From CADEDH01 sp039029735 (lineage in GTDB: Bacteria > Actinomycetota > Acidimicrobiia > Acidimicrobiales > SZUA-35), in contig JBCCFL010000001.1 of the NCBI GenBank assembly GCA_039029735.1, positions 203,402-267,401 of the forward strand: a stretch of 64,000 nt of DNA, written 5' to 3'. The notes beneath the pieces are model-generated. The model saw only the letters and a program-made list of their open reading frames with translations. It did not search any database and was not told the origin of the DNA. Positions 34,596 through 43,383 of this stretch are shown in pieces. Position 1 is the stretch's first letter, and every line of letters starts with the position of its first letter. The translations under genes were made by a program, and so were the position numbers.

Positions 34596-36832
34596 CACTC
34601 GGCCCCGAGGGTGATTGCCGACATGCCGTCGGGAGCGTCACACGGCGAGATCCGGCCGGGGTAGCCCTTGAAGTGCGGGATGCCCTGTTCGTGGTCGAGC
34701 ACATCGTCGGTATCGACGGTCAACACCGCATCGGAGCTCACGAAGGCGCCCGCGAGGTCGGTCTGGCCGCGCGTTTCGGGATACCACCAACCGTGCGGAA
34801 CGCGAATGTGCCCCTGACGCATCGACTCCTGAATCGACACCTTCATCCGAACCTCGCCGTGGGCGGTCTCCAACTTGGCCCACTCCCCGTCGACCAGACC
34901 TTCGGTCGAGGCGTCTGCAGGATGGACGAAGAAGTGCGGGGCCGGTACCCGACGGCGAAGCACGCCAATGTTGCGCTGACCGGTCTGGAAGAACGGATCC
35001 TCGCGCACACCAGAGAACACCCGATACGGGAACTCGGCGCTGGGAGCCGGTGCCGGCCGGTGATAGGGCAACGGATCGAAGCCGAGATCGCCCAGGATCG
35101 AGCACGACAGCTCGACCTTGCCCGACGGCGTCGCAAACCCGGTCTTGCGGTACTTGCGGTACTCCGGCGGCCGCACGTCCATGTACTTGGTGCCCCGGAA
35201 TTCCTCGAAGGTCATGCCCGACGGCTCCAGCCGGTAGTCGATCACGTCTTCGAGCGAGTCCCACGGGAATCGCTCGCCGAAGCCCATCGCGTGGGCGAGG
35301 TCGGTCCAGAACCGGAACGTCGAACTGGCATCGTCCGGAGCGTCGGCAACGGCTTCGTTGAGAGTCAGGTTGCTCGTCCACGCCCATGAGTCGGCGATGT
35401 GATTTCGCTCACTGAACACGTCGCCCGGCATCACGTAGTCGGCGAGCATCGCCGTTGGCGTCATGAAGATCTCGTGGGCGACGATCAGATCCTGGTTGAG
35501 CATCGCCCGCAGGATCTGATGCTGGTTCGGGTAGCTCATCAACGAGTTGTTGCCGAGGGTGAAGAAGGCCTTGATCGGATACGGGTCACCGTCGGCCATC
35601 GCCCGGAACATCTCCGATGGGTTCGCCATGTGGCAGCCCATCACCATGTCGATCCACTCGTGGCCCCACACCCGCTTCATGTGTGGCCTGAGGATCTCGG
35701 CGGTGCGGTAGGTGTAGGCCGGGTGGGTGGCGTAGCCGATCTGCTTGGCCCGTTGTTCGGGGCTGATCTCGTCGTGGAGCTGTAGTTCCGCCTCGGTGCG
35801 GTAGCCCGGGTTCAGGCCAAAGAACCGCTCGCCACCCACGGCGTCGAGGTTGCCGGTGATCGCCCGCAGGATGCACTGCAGCCGGATGCTCGATGTGGAG
35901 TCGATCTGCATGTCGGTGATCGGCGTCCACGGGATGCTGGCCCCGTCGGCCTCGGCGTACATCCTGGCTGCCCGTGCGATCAGGTCGGCATCAACGCCAC
36001 AGATCTCGGCCACGCGCTCGAGTGGGTACTCATCAGCACGTCGCTTCAAGTCGTCGAACCCGACGCACCACTCATCGACGAACTTCTGGTCGTACAGGCC
36101 CTCGTCGATGATCACCTTCACCCACCCCAGAAGGAGAGCAGCGTCGGTACCGGCCTTGATCTGCAGGTGGATCGTGGCCTTCTCGGCCTGCTCCGACACG
36201 CGCGGGTCCACCACGATGCTGGTGGCGCCGCGAGCACGAGCGTTCTCGAGCCAGTTGTAGACCGGCGTCCACGAGTGCTTGCGTGGATTGTGGCCGAGGA
36301 GCACGAAGCAGTTCGTGTTGTCGAAGTCCGGGAGGGTGTACCAGCCATAGGTGAGCCGGCTCACCGCGGCGGTGTTGCCGGCGCACAGCGACACGCCCGA
36401 GGTCCAATTCGGGGAGCCGAGCAGGTTCATGAATCGCCGATCGAGACCGTGGGTCGTCTGGGTGTTCCATCCCGACGTCGACACCGCGAACGCCTCCGGA
36501 CCGTGGGTATCGATCACCCCGCGAAGCCGTTCGGCGATCTCGGCGATGGCCTGCTCGTAGGAGATCTCCTCCCAGCGATCCTCACCCCGCTCCCCCACAC
36601 GCTTCAGCGGCACCCGCAAACGGTCTGGATGATTGTGGATCTGGGGCGCAGCCGTGCCTTTGTAACAGATGTTCTTGGCCAGCATCGGATTGTCGTGTTG
36701 CTCGACCTTCGTCACGACGCCGTCGTCGGTTGTGGTGCGCAGCTGACATCCGATGTCGCAGATCGTGCAGACGCTGTACCCGGTTCGGCTCTTCGTGTTC
36801 GAAGCCGGACGGGCTGGATCGGTCATGGTCAT
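34595..36832 (-). CDS. Molybdopterin (bis-MGD) oxidoreductase with [4Fe-4S] cluster, Cys-ligand type
   Basis: 745 residues. C22, C25, C29 and C56 (CTICDIGC, then NICYKG) form the N-terminal [4Fe-4S] site. VSLCAGNTAA places C150 where the Mo/W-ligating residue sits, as in acetylene hydratase and polysulfide reductase-like enzymes. SGKVELS and VPHGWW mark the C-terminal dinucleotide-binding domain. No Tat signal, so cytosolic. The substrate is unknown; hydratase, dehydrogenase or sulfur chemistry are all possible. It sits 12 bp after the TetR gene, with its ribosome site overlapping that stop. Confidence 0.9.
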   Translation of the reverse strand: MTMTDPARPASNTKSRTGYSVCTICDIGCQLRTTTDDGVVTKVEQHDNPMLAKNICYKGTAAPQIHNHPDRLRVPLKRVGERGEDRWEEISYEQAIAEIAERLRGVIDTHGPEAFAVSTSGWNTQTTHGLDRRFMNLLGSPNWTSGVSLCAGNTAAVSRLTYGWYTLPDFDNTNCFVLLGHNPRKHSWTPVYNWLENARARGATSIVVDPRVSEQAEKATIHLQIKAGTDAALLLGWVKVIIDEGLYDQKFVDEWCVGFDDLKRRADEYPLERVAEICGVDADLIARAARMYAEADGASIPWTPITDMQIDSTSSIRLQCILRAITGNLDAVGGERFFGLNPGYRTEAELQLHDEISPEQRAKQIGYATHPAYTYRTAEILRPHMKRVWGHEWIDMVMGCHMANPSEMFRAMADGDPYPIKAFFTLGNNSLMSYPNQHQILRAMLNQDLIVAHEIFMTPTAMLADYVMPGDVFSERNHIADSWAWTSNLTLNEAVADAPDDASSTFRFWTDLAHAMGFGERFPWDSLEDVIDYRLEPSGMTFEEFRGTKYMDVRPPEYRKYRKTGFATPSGKVELSCSILGDLGFDPLPYHRPAPAPSAEFPYRVFSGVREDPFFQTGQRNIGVLRRRVPAPHFFVHPADASTEGLVDGEWAKLETAHGEVRMKVSIQESMRQGHIRVPHGWWYPETRGQTDLAGAFVSSDAVLTVDTDDVLDHEQGIPHFKGYPGRISPCDAPDGMSAITLGAE

Positions 36833-36844
36833 GGCTGTTCCCCC

Positions 36845-37444
36845 TCAGCGCCCGAGTCGGGCTTCGTGAGCGTTTGCGGTCGTGACGAGGTGGTCGAGAA
36901 CGAAGGTCTCGTGGGGCAGCGGCCGGCCGCGGTTGACGGCGAGCCCCCAGGCAAGCCCGAGTAGAGACTCTCTGGCGGCCAGATAGAAGGACCGGGCTGC
37001 CTCGTCAGGAAGAAGGTCCGGCCACCGGTCGGGGCCGATGAGCTTGGCGAAGTTGGCGATCACGGGATCGAGGGTGCGGGCCAGCTCCGGATCGTTGGCG
37101 CCGGCGAGCCAGGCTTCGAGCACGACCTTGAACTCCCGCGTGCGATTGATGGCCCACGTTCGCTCGACCAGTTCGACGATCGACGTCGGCTCACCTTCGG
37201 ACTCCACCAGGGCGACGATCTCGTTGTAGCGGTGTTCGAGAACGGCGGCGAAGAGATCAGGGAGCCCGTCGAAGTGATGAACGAAGGCGCCACGCGTCGA
37301 TCCCGCCCGAGCACACACTGCAACCGAGGTGACCTGGGCCCACCCCTGCTCGATCAACAGGTCGCTGGCGGCGTGGATCAGCGCGCCACGGGTTGCTGCC
37401 CGGCGCTCGGCCTGCGTTCGTCGTCGCTGCACGAACCAGACCAT
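36845..37444 (-). CDS. TetR-family regulator, first gene of molybdoenzyme operon
   Basis: 199 residues. N-terminal helix-turn-helix: AASDLLIEQGWAQVTSVAVC, then GSTRGAFVHHFDGLPDLFAA. The C-terminal effector domain has no recognised subfamily. Being promoter-proximal and directly followed by a 30-bp inverted repeat on its upstream side, it probably represses itself and the whole 37444-29916 operon until a ligand, perhaps the pathway substrate, appears. Confidence 0.93.
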   Translation of the reverse strand: MVWFVQRRRTQAERRAATRGALIHAASDLLIEQGWAQVTSVAVCARAGSTRGAFVHHFDGLPDLFAAVLEHRYNEIVALVESEGEPTSIVELVERTWAINRTREFKVVLEAWLAGANDPELARTLDPVIANFAKLIGPDRWPDLLPDEAARSFYLAARESLLGLAWGLAVNRGRPLPHETFVLDHLVTTANAHEARLGR

Positions 37445-37448
37445 AGCA

Positions 37449-37478
37449 ACTTACATACATCGATGCATAAATGTAAGT
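37449..37478. promoter_or_regulatory. TetR-type operator upstream of the TetR-led operon
   Basis: ACTTACAT (37449-37456) and ATGTAAGT (37471-37478), 14 bp apart, with CATCGATG in the middle. It ends 4 bp before the TetR start. An AT-rich island in otherwise GC-rich DNA. Confidence 0.7.
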
Positions 37479-37502
37479 GGCCGGCCCAACCCGGTGGGAG
37501 CG

Positions 37503-38708
37503 TCAGCCGAGCATCGCGCCGACGGCTTCGCGAGCCGACCATGCTGCCGCGTGGACGCTGCTCCAATCGTCGAACGCGGTGTAGCCGTCCCCGGCGAAGT
37601 AGACGAGGTCGTCGATTGGCTCGGCGAGCCGGCGGGTGGTGCGGAAATCCTCGTCGGCGAGGTAGGCGCCCCGGGCCCACGGCTGCTCGTTCCAGTTCTG
37701 CGTCACGTGTTGGACGTAGGTGTCGGTTGCCGCCCCGTCGTAGATCTCGTCGAGCTCGGCCAAGATCAGGTCGATCGCGCCATCCCCTGCGGCTTGGTAG
37801 CGCTCGGCTTCTTCCCCGACTGAGAACACCCCGAGCACGTTGGCGTCAGAGTCCTGCCCGTAGGCAGCGTCGTAGAACAGGCGCTGACCGCCCCCGACCC
37901 CGGAGTCCGCCGGAGCGAGCAGGGTTGGATAGAAGCGCTGCTCGAACTCGATGAATGCCTTGAAACCGCTCCAGACCATGGCGTCGTCGAGAGTGCCCAG
38001 CCGGTCGTCCGAGAGCGGCGGGTCGAACTCGACAAGCCCCTGCTGCAGGATTGCGACCGGCACGGTTACGATCACGCGGTCGGCCTCGTGCACTCCCCCG
38101 TTCGTATCGGTGAGCCGCACACCCCCCTCGCCATACTCGATCCGCTCGACCGCTGTGTCGAAGGCGATCAGCGGGGTGATTCCTGGCAGTACGTAGGTCT
38201 CGAAGAAGTCGAGCCAGCTCGAGCCGACGAACTTCTGGTCGATGTCGAAGCCCGTGTCGTCCAGCGCGATCTCCACCAGCGCACCGTCCTCGTCGACCAT
38301 CGCATATTCCCCGTCCTCCTCGTAGCCGACGGTGACCGTCTCAACGGTGACGGACTCGTCGGCCACGATGTCATCGAGCACCGACCGTTCGACGTGAAGC
38401 CACTCTCCGCCGAGCGAGATCGGGAAGTCGACGAAGTCTCGGGTGTGGACGATTCGCCCACCTGGGGTCGACAGTGCCTCCAGCACACGAACATCGGCCC
38501 CCCGCTGGCGGAGCAGGTGTGCGGCCGTCATGCCAGCAGGCCCCGCCCCGACAACGATGACGGACCCATCGATCGAACCGTCGCCGAGGGCCCCGCCAGC
38601 GTCGCGCCCAAGCAGATCAGCGCAGGCAGCCACGAGCGGCGCAAGGAGGCCGAGCCCGGCGAACTGAAGCACGCGCCGTCGACTGACTCGGGTGGCCGCT
38701 GGCATCAT
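37503..38708 (-). CDS. Tat-exported flavin amine oxidase-like lipoprotein
   Basis: 401 residues from ATG 38708 (38705 and 38756 also possible). The signal has SRRRVLQFAGLGLL (twin-arginine type) ending in VAAC, a probable lipobox. Then the FAD motif IVVGAGPAGMTAAHLL, the RxGGR variant STPGGRIVHT and the C-terminal FAGDGYTAFDDWSSVHAA, all typical of monoamine oxidase/tryptophan monooxygenase-type enzymes. Probably oxidises an amine outside the membrane. Divergent from a TetR gene. Confidence 0.85.
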   Translation of the reverse strand: MMPAATRVSRRRVLQFAGLGLLAPLVAACADLLGRDAGGALGDGSIDGSVIVVGAGPAGMTAAHLLRQRGADVRVLEALSTPGGRIVHTRDFVDFPISLGGEWLHVERSVLDDIVADESVTVETVTVGYEEDGEYAMVDEDGALVEIALDDTGFDIDQKFVGSSWLDFFETYVLPGITPLIAFDTAVERIEYGEGGVRLTDTNGGVHEADRVIVTVPVAILQQGLVEFDPPLSDDRLGTLDDAMVWSGFKAFIEFEQRFYPTLLAPADSGVGGGQRLFYDAAYGQDSDANVLGVFSVGEEAERYQAAGDGAIDLILAELDEIYDGAATDTYVQHVTQNWNEQPWARGAYLADEDFRTTRRLAEPIDDLVYFAGDGYTAFDDWSSVHAAAWSAREAVGAMLG

Positions 38709-38754
38709 GGGGTCGCGCTGCTCACGGGTGACCGAGTCGGACGAGTTGATTGTC

Positions 38755-39378
38755 ATGAGTACAAACAATACCAGAGAGGGCACGGACCCCAGCGTGGCCC
38801 CTGGCCGCCCGTCGGTCGCCAGCGAGCGTCGTGGCCAGATCATCGACTCGTTCCTCACGCTCGTCGCCGAGCGCGGAACTGCAACGGTGACGATCGCAGA
38901 GGTCGCCGCCCGTGCTGGTGTCCACCGCTCCGCGGTCCGACACTTCGTTGGCAACCGAGCGGCTCTCGTGGCTGCCGCCGTACACGAGATCTGTGAACGG
39001 CACGATCGAAGCCGTGAACGCAGGATCGGCCGCGCTCCCGACCTCAACGAGCTCGTCGACTACTACTTCTGCCGCTCCTACGTGTGGGACCACGCCGAAC
39101 TCGACGACGTGTTCGGAATCCTGCTCGTGGCCGCAACCGACGACGACGCCATCGCCACGAGTATCGCCAACGACTACCGCGACTCGATGGGCGAGATCCT
39201 CGAGCTGCTCGGCCGCGACGACGCTGCCGCTCGTGCTGCGGCCTACCAGGTGATCTGCCTCGCTGAACACAACGTGGTCTTGCAGCGAATGGGCTTCGAC
39301 CCCGAACTCGCCGACGCGACACGAGCGCTCGCCCGCAGCGTCATTGACGGCGTGCGTCGACGGCGGCCGAGCAACTGA
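38755..39378 (+). CDS. TetR-family regulator (divergent from amine oxidase-like gene)
   Basis: 207 residues from ATG 38755; GTG 38794 is an alternative. Helix-turn-helix VTIAEVAARAGVHRSAVRHF follows the first helix IIDSFLTLVAERG. The ATG shares bases with a possible ATG of the divergent gene (CATG at 38754-38757), and an ATTGT-N11-ACAAT repeat spans the same place, so the start may be leaderless or further in. Likely regulator of the neighbouring oxidase. Confidence 0.88.
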   Translation: MSTNNTREGTDPSVAPGRPSVASERRGQIIDSFLTLVAERGTATVTIAEVAARAGVHRSAVRHFVGNRAALVAAAVHEICERHDRSRERRIGRAPDLNELVDYYFCRSYVWDHAELDDVFGILLVAATDDDAIATSIANDYRDSMGEILELLGRDDAAARAAAYQVICLAEHNVVLQRMGFDPELADATRALARSVIDGVRRRRPSN

Positions 39379-39416
39379 CCCGAACGCAGTGGGCTTCCCT
39401 TTCGGCGGACCTTGCC

Positions 39417-39908
39417 TCAGTCGTCGTCGACGCAGGGTTCACAGGCAGCGCGCTCGATCCGCCCCAGTAGGTCGACGAGGGTGTCGACCTCCTCGGATGA
39501 GAGGTGTTGGTTGATCACCCGATCGATGATGGTGGTCAGTCGCGGCGCAAAGTCGGCAATGACGTCGCGACCCGCAGGCGTGAGCGTGACCAGGGACGCC
39601 CGGCGGTCATCGGGATCTGGTGCGCGACGGAGGAGGTCTGCCTTCTCGGCGCGGTCGAGGGTACGAGACACGTGGCTCGGACTCATCAGGACCTGGCGGC
39701 TGAGTTCGACGGCCCGCATCTGGTGCCCGGGCGCCTGATCCAGCCGAAGGAGAAGGTCGACGATCGTCGGATCCAGTCCAGTTGGTGCGACGGCTTCGGT
39801 GTCGATCAACCGGCCAAGGGCGGTCTCGGCCGAGAGCAGGGCCCCGGATGCACGGATGACAGCCGGGTCGACCACACGCGTCGCTTCTGTTCGTTCGCGT
39901 TCGACCAT
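39417..39908 (-). CDS. MarR-family regulator
   Basis: 163 residues with the winged helix RQVLMSPSHVSRTLDRAEKA and the wing DPDDRRASLVTLTPAG (the family's D-x-R-x-x-x-LT-x-x-G). The C-terminus CEPCVDDD has two Cys, which could be redox sensing. Divergent from the 40002-44564 operon, whose promoter overlaps a MarR-like palindrome. Probable repressor of that operon. Confidence 0.93.
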   Translation of the reverse strand: MVERERTEATRVVDPAVIRASGALLSAETALGRLIDTEAVAPTGLDPTIVDLLLRLDQAPGHQMRAVELSRQVLMSPSHVSRTLDRAEKADLLRRAPDPDDRRASLVTLTPAGRDVIADFAPRLTTIIDRVINQHLSSEEVDTLVDLLGRIERAACEPCVDDD

Positions 39909-39910
39909 GC

Positions 39911-39985
39911 GTGCATACTAGTTGTGTTGACAACCATTGTCGAGGCACCTACTATTGAGTGTGCACACAACTATTGTTCATGCAC
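39911..39985 (+). promoter_or_regulatory. Strong promoter with MarR-type operators
   Basis: TTGACA (39927-39932), 17-base spacer, TACTAT (39950-39955). The -35 overlaps GTTGT-GTTG-ACAAC (39921-39934). A wider dyad pairs GTGCAT and TAGTTGTG (39911-39916, 39919-39926) with CACAACTA and ATGCAC (39966-39973, 39980-39985). Confidence 0.75.
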
Positions 39986-40001
39986 TCGAATAGGAGCTCC
40001 G

Positions 40002-40607
40002 ATGCCCCGCGACCCGAAGACCGACCACCTCCTCTCACCGGAGAACTCGGCACTCATTCTGATCGACTACCAGCCCGGCCTGATCGACGGAACGAACTCG
40101 ATCGACCGAGACGTGCTGATCAACAACGCCGTTGCGATGGCCAAGACCGGCGTGATGTATGACCTACCGATCATCCTGTCCACCATCGCCGTCTCGAGCG
40201 GCTACCAGGACGACACCATCCCCGAGATCCGCAACGTGTTGCGCGACGCCGTGCCCATCGACCGCCAACGCGTCAACGCCTGGGAGGACGAGGCCTTCCA
40301 GGATGCGGTCAAGGCGACCGGTCGCAAGAAGCTGATCATGGCTGCGCTGTGGACCGAGGTCTGTCTCGCCTACCCGGTGCTCGACATGTTGCGCGAGGGC
40401 TACGAGATCTACGCAGTCTCCGATGTCTCTGGAGGCACCACGGTCGACGCCCACGAGCGGGGCATGCAGCGCATGATCCAGGCCGGCGCCGTACCGGTCA
40501 CGTGGGAGGCCGTGATGGCCGAGCTCGGCCGCTACGGGGGCTACGACATGGGGGACTTCGTCCAGATCATGGAGACCCACCTCCCGGCCAGCGTGCCGGC
40601 GGCCTGA
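40002..40607 (+). CDS. Isochorismatase-family hydrolase (YcaC-like)
   Basis: 201 residues; TAGGAG 7 bases before ATG. Catalytic Asp in LILIDYQPG and Cys in WTEVCLAYPV, with the family Lys in TGRKKLIM. VSGGTTVDAHERGMQRM resembles the YcaC subgroup, whose substrate is unknown. Cytosolic. First gene of the MarR-controlled operon; the GTG of the MFS gene follows 9 bp after its stop. Confidence 0.9.
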   Translation: MPRDPKTDHLLSPENSALILIDYQPGLIDGTNSIDRDVLINNAVAMAKTGVMYDLPIILSTIAVSSGYQDDTIPEIRNVLRDAVPIDRQRVNAWEDEAFQDAVKATGRKKLIMAALWTEVCLAYPVLDMLREGYEIYAVSDVSGGTTVDAHERGMQRMIQAGAVPVTWEAVMAELGRYGGYDMGDFVQIMETHLPASVPAA

Positions 40608-40616
40608 GCCCGACCG

Positions 40617-42140
40617 GTGACAACACCAACCCAACCGGCGCTCCGCCCAACGGGGAGGCCGGCGGTACTGGCGGTCGTGTGCCTCGCGCTGTTCTTCGGA
40701 GTTCTCAACGGATCCGCGGTCGCCGTGGTCCTTCCCGAGATTGGTGCCGACCTCGACATCAATGACGCAGACCTTTCCTGGGTGCTCAGTGGATTCCTGC
40801 TCACCTACGGCGTCGCCATCCCCTTCTACGGACGGCTGGCCAACCGGTTCGGGGCCCGCAACCTGTTCTTGATCGGCGTCAGCGTGTTCGCCGTGGGCTC
40901 GGTCTTGTCCGCGATCGCGACCGGACTCCCGACCCTGCTCGGGGCCCGCACGATCCAGGCCGCCGGGGGCGCAGCCGTCCCAGGCCTTGGCATGACCCTG
41001 GCCAGCCGGGCGTTCCCCGAGGAACGGCGGGGATTCGTGCTGGGCATCGTCAGCGCCACCATGGGCGTGGGCGCGGCGGTCGGGCCGCTCGCAGCAGGCG
41101 TCATCTCCGAGATCGCCGACTGGCGATACCTCTTCGCCGTGAGCGCGGCATCGATCATCAGCGTCCCGATCGGTATCCGCCACCTCGACCAGAACGAGGC
41201 CCGCACCGACGAACCGCTCGATCTCGCCGGCGGAGGCCTGTTCGGGCTCGGGATCGCCTCGGTGCTGTACGTCGTCACTCGCGGCAGCCAGACCAGCTGG
41301 ACCGACCAGTACGCCCTGATCGCGTCGGCCGTCGCCGTGCTGGCGCTCGGGATCTTCTCGGTCCATCAACGACACGGCACGGCCCCCTTCATCCCCAACA
41401 CGCTGATCAGAAACCGGAGCTATCTGACGCTGACGCTCCTTGGTTTCGCGGTCACCTTCGCGAACCTCGCCGCACAGATCGGCTATCCGTTCGCGTTCAG
41501 CGACCTGCACGAGATGTCCACGCTCTCGATCGGAATTGCGCTGATCCCCTCCGCGCTCACCACTGCGGTCGTCGGGATCGTCGCAGGACGGGTGGCGGAC
41601 AAGACCGGCGCGGCCATCCCGATCCGGATCGGTGCTGCGGCAATGATCGTGTCGACCCTTGCCATCTCCTGGACCATCGGGAGCTCGGCCTGGAGTGTCG
41701 CCATCATCGCCATGGGGTTCGGCGCGGGGTTTGCGCTCGTCAACACGCCCCTCGCCGCCGTCGTGTCGCTGTTGGTCCACCCCAAGGACCTCGCATCCGC
41801 ACTGAGCCTCAACACCATGATGTTCTTCATCGGCGGCAGCTTCGGCGCCACGCTCTTCTCCTCCATTGTGCTCAACACAAGCAGCGAGGCCGCGGCATGG
41901 AACCCGCTCCACGAGGGCACCGGCGCTGGCTTCAGCAACGCCTTCGCCGTTCTCGCCATCCCCGTCGGAGTCGGGCTGGTACTCAGCGTCTTCCTTCCAA
42001 GGCAGCCGAGCGCCGACACAACGCCCGATCCAACCGAACAACCCACAGGTCTCGGCTGGACGCACAACTGCGAGATGCCGTGGTGCCCCGAGATCGAACC
42101 AGACCAGCCCCTCACAACGACCGGAGCGACGCGTGACTGA
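40617..42140 (+). CDS. MFS transporter, DHA2 (EmrB/QacA)-type, 14 helices
   Basis: 507 residues from GTG. About 14 hydrophobic helices. Motif A is GRLANRFGARN between helices 2 and 3, and motif C-like GIVSATMGVGAAVGPLAAGV lies in helix 5, marking proton-driven drug exporters. The C-terminal tail (about residues 465-507) is polar. Its end overlaps the pirin start by 8 bp. Control by a MarR gene fits export of an aromatic or toxic compound. Confidence 0.92.
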   Translation: MTTPTQPALRPTGRPAVLAVVCLALFFGVLNGSAVAVVLPEIGADLDINDADLSWVLSGFLLTYGVAIPFYGRLANRFGARNLFLIGVSVFAVGSVLSAIATGLPTLLGARTIQAAGGAAVPGLGMTLASRAFPEERRGFVLGIVSATMGVGAAVGPLAAGVISEIADWRYLFAVSAASIISVPIGIRHLDQNEARTDEPLDLAGGGLFGLGIASVLYVVTRGSQTSWTDQYALIASAVAVLALGIFSVHQRHGTAPFIPNTLIRNRSYLTLTLLGFAVTFANLAAQIGYPFAFSDLHEMSTLSIGIALIPSALTTAVVGIVAGRVADKTGAAIPIRIGAAAMIVSTLAISWTIGSSAWSVAIIAMGFGAGFALVNTPLAAVVSLLVHPKDLASALSLNTMMFFIGGSFGATLFSSIVLNTSSEAAAWNPLHEGTGAGFSNAFAVLAIPVGVGLVLSVFLPRQPSADTTPDPTEQPTGLGWTHNCEMPWCPEIEPDQPLTTTGATRD

Positions 42141-43383
42141 ACGGACCACCGCCACCAGAACCGTCCGCAGTGTGACGGCCCACGAACGAATCGACGGGGT
42201 CGTCCCCGGCGTACGGGGCCAGCGATCGCTGCCAACGCATGGGCTCGGGGTCATTGACCCGTTCGTCATGCTCGACCACATCGGGCCACAAACGCTGGCA
42301 GAGGACTTCTACGTCGAGGGCCACATGCACCCCCACCGCGGGTTCGAGACCATCACCATGATGTTCGAAGGCGTCATGCACCACGTTGACACCGCCGGAT
42401 TCCGAGAGACCCTGTCGACCGGCTCCACCCAGAACATGGTCGCCGGGTCTGGTATCCAGCACGGCGGCGACATGGCCGCAGACCCTGACACCAACGTGTT
42501 CCACGAGGTGCAGCTGTGGGTCAACATGCCGGCCGCGACCAAGACGAATCCGCCCGCTATCGCCTCAGCTCATGCCGGCGACACGCCCGTCATCGATATC
42601 GGCCATGCGACCATCGAGGTCATCACCGGCCAACTCCACGGGCATCGCAGCCCACTGCGTACGACCCAGCCCACCACCATCGCTCGAGTTCAGTCATCTG
42701 GCGCCGGCTCAGTGGAACTCCACGAGTTCGACCCGTCCTGGAACGTGATGGCATACATGCTGCGAGGATCCGCGTCGATCAATGGCCGAGCGGTGTCTCA
42801 GTTCGAGACGGTGTGCTTCGACCAGGGCGACGGCGCCGTCATCATCGACACCGCCGCCAGCCCAGCCGACATCTTGGTGCTGGCGGGCAAGCCGATCGGC
42901 GAACCGGTCGTCCTCGGCGGGCCGTTCGTCATGAACACTCGCGCCGAGATCGACCAGGCGAAGGCCGACTTCGCCGCCGGCCGATTCGACGATGTGGAGC
43001 TCGCACCGGCAGCGTCCGACCACGCCGACACGCGCATTCTGGCCCGAGCCTGCGATCCGGTGATGGCCGCCAGGGCGGCCGAGGTGATCCCGCCGCTCCT
43101 TGGCGATCCCACCTACATCGCCGCAACCGACGACAGCGACTTCATCAACCGGCTCCGAACCGAGCAATGGTCGATCGTGTACTTCGCACCAGGCGCATGC
43201 CGGTTCAGCGCAGCCGGCGCACCCATCCCCGGCGGCAACGACACAACCGCAGGCTGGAGCCTCGACGACTACCGCGCCCTCGTCCACGAGACCCAAGGAC
43301 CCGGAGTCATCATCGTCGAGGCACACGACGAATCCGAGACCGTCCCGTCCCTTCGGGCTGCGCTCACCGCGGTGGCGTCATGA
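42133..43383 (+). CDS. Pirin-like protein with C-terminal extra domain
   Basis: 416 residues from GTG 42133, inside the MFS 3' end; ordinary pirins are about 230-300. The pirin domain has HMHPHRGFETI (iron H-x-H), but the third/fourth ligand stretch reads GSGIQHGGD where the family has H-x-E, so the Glu ligand is missing. PFVMNTRAEIDQAKADF ends the pirin C-domain at about 285; the remaining 130 residues are an additional domain with IVYFAPGACRFSAAGAP. Known pirins are quercetinases or regulators. Stop overlaps the next ATG. Confidence 0.85.
   Translation: MTERTTATRTVRSVTAHERIDGVVPGVRGQRSLPTHGLGVIDPFVMLDHIGPQTLAEDFYVEGHMHPHRGFETITMMFEGVMHHVDTAGFRETLSTGSTQNMVAGSGIQHGGDMAADPDTNVFHEVQLWVNMPAATKTNPPAIASAHAGDTPVIDIGHATIEVITGQLHGHRSPLRTTQPTTIARVQSSGAGSVELHEFDPSWNVMAYMLRGSASINGRAVSQFETVCFDQGDGAVIIDTAASPADILVLAGKPIGEPVVLGGPFVMNTRAEIDQAKADFAAGRFDDVELAPAASDHADTRILARACDPVMAARAAEVIPPLLGDPTYIAATDDSDFINRLRTEQWSIVYFAPGACRFSAAGAPIPGGNDTTAGWSLDDYRALVHETQGPGVIIVEAHDESETVPSLRAALTAVAS

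Noticed and set aside
40164..42281. 705-codon open frame on the minus strand opposite the MFS gene
   Set aside because: It mirrors the MFS reading frame, is rich in Asp/Gly/Arg/His without any motif, and lacks a ribosome site. The plus strand has clear transporter sequence.
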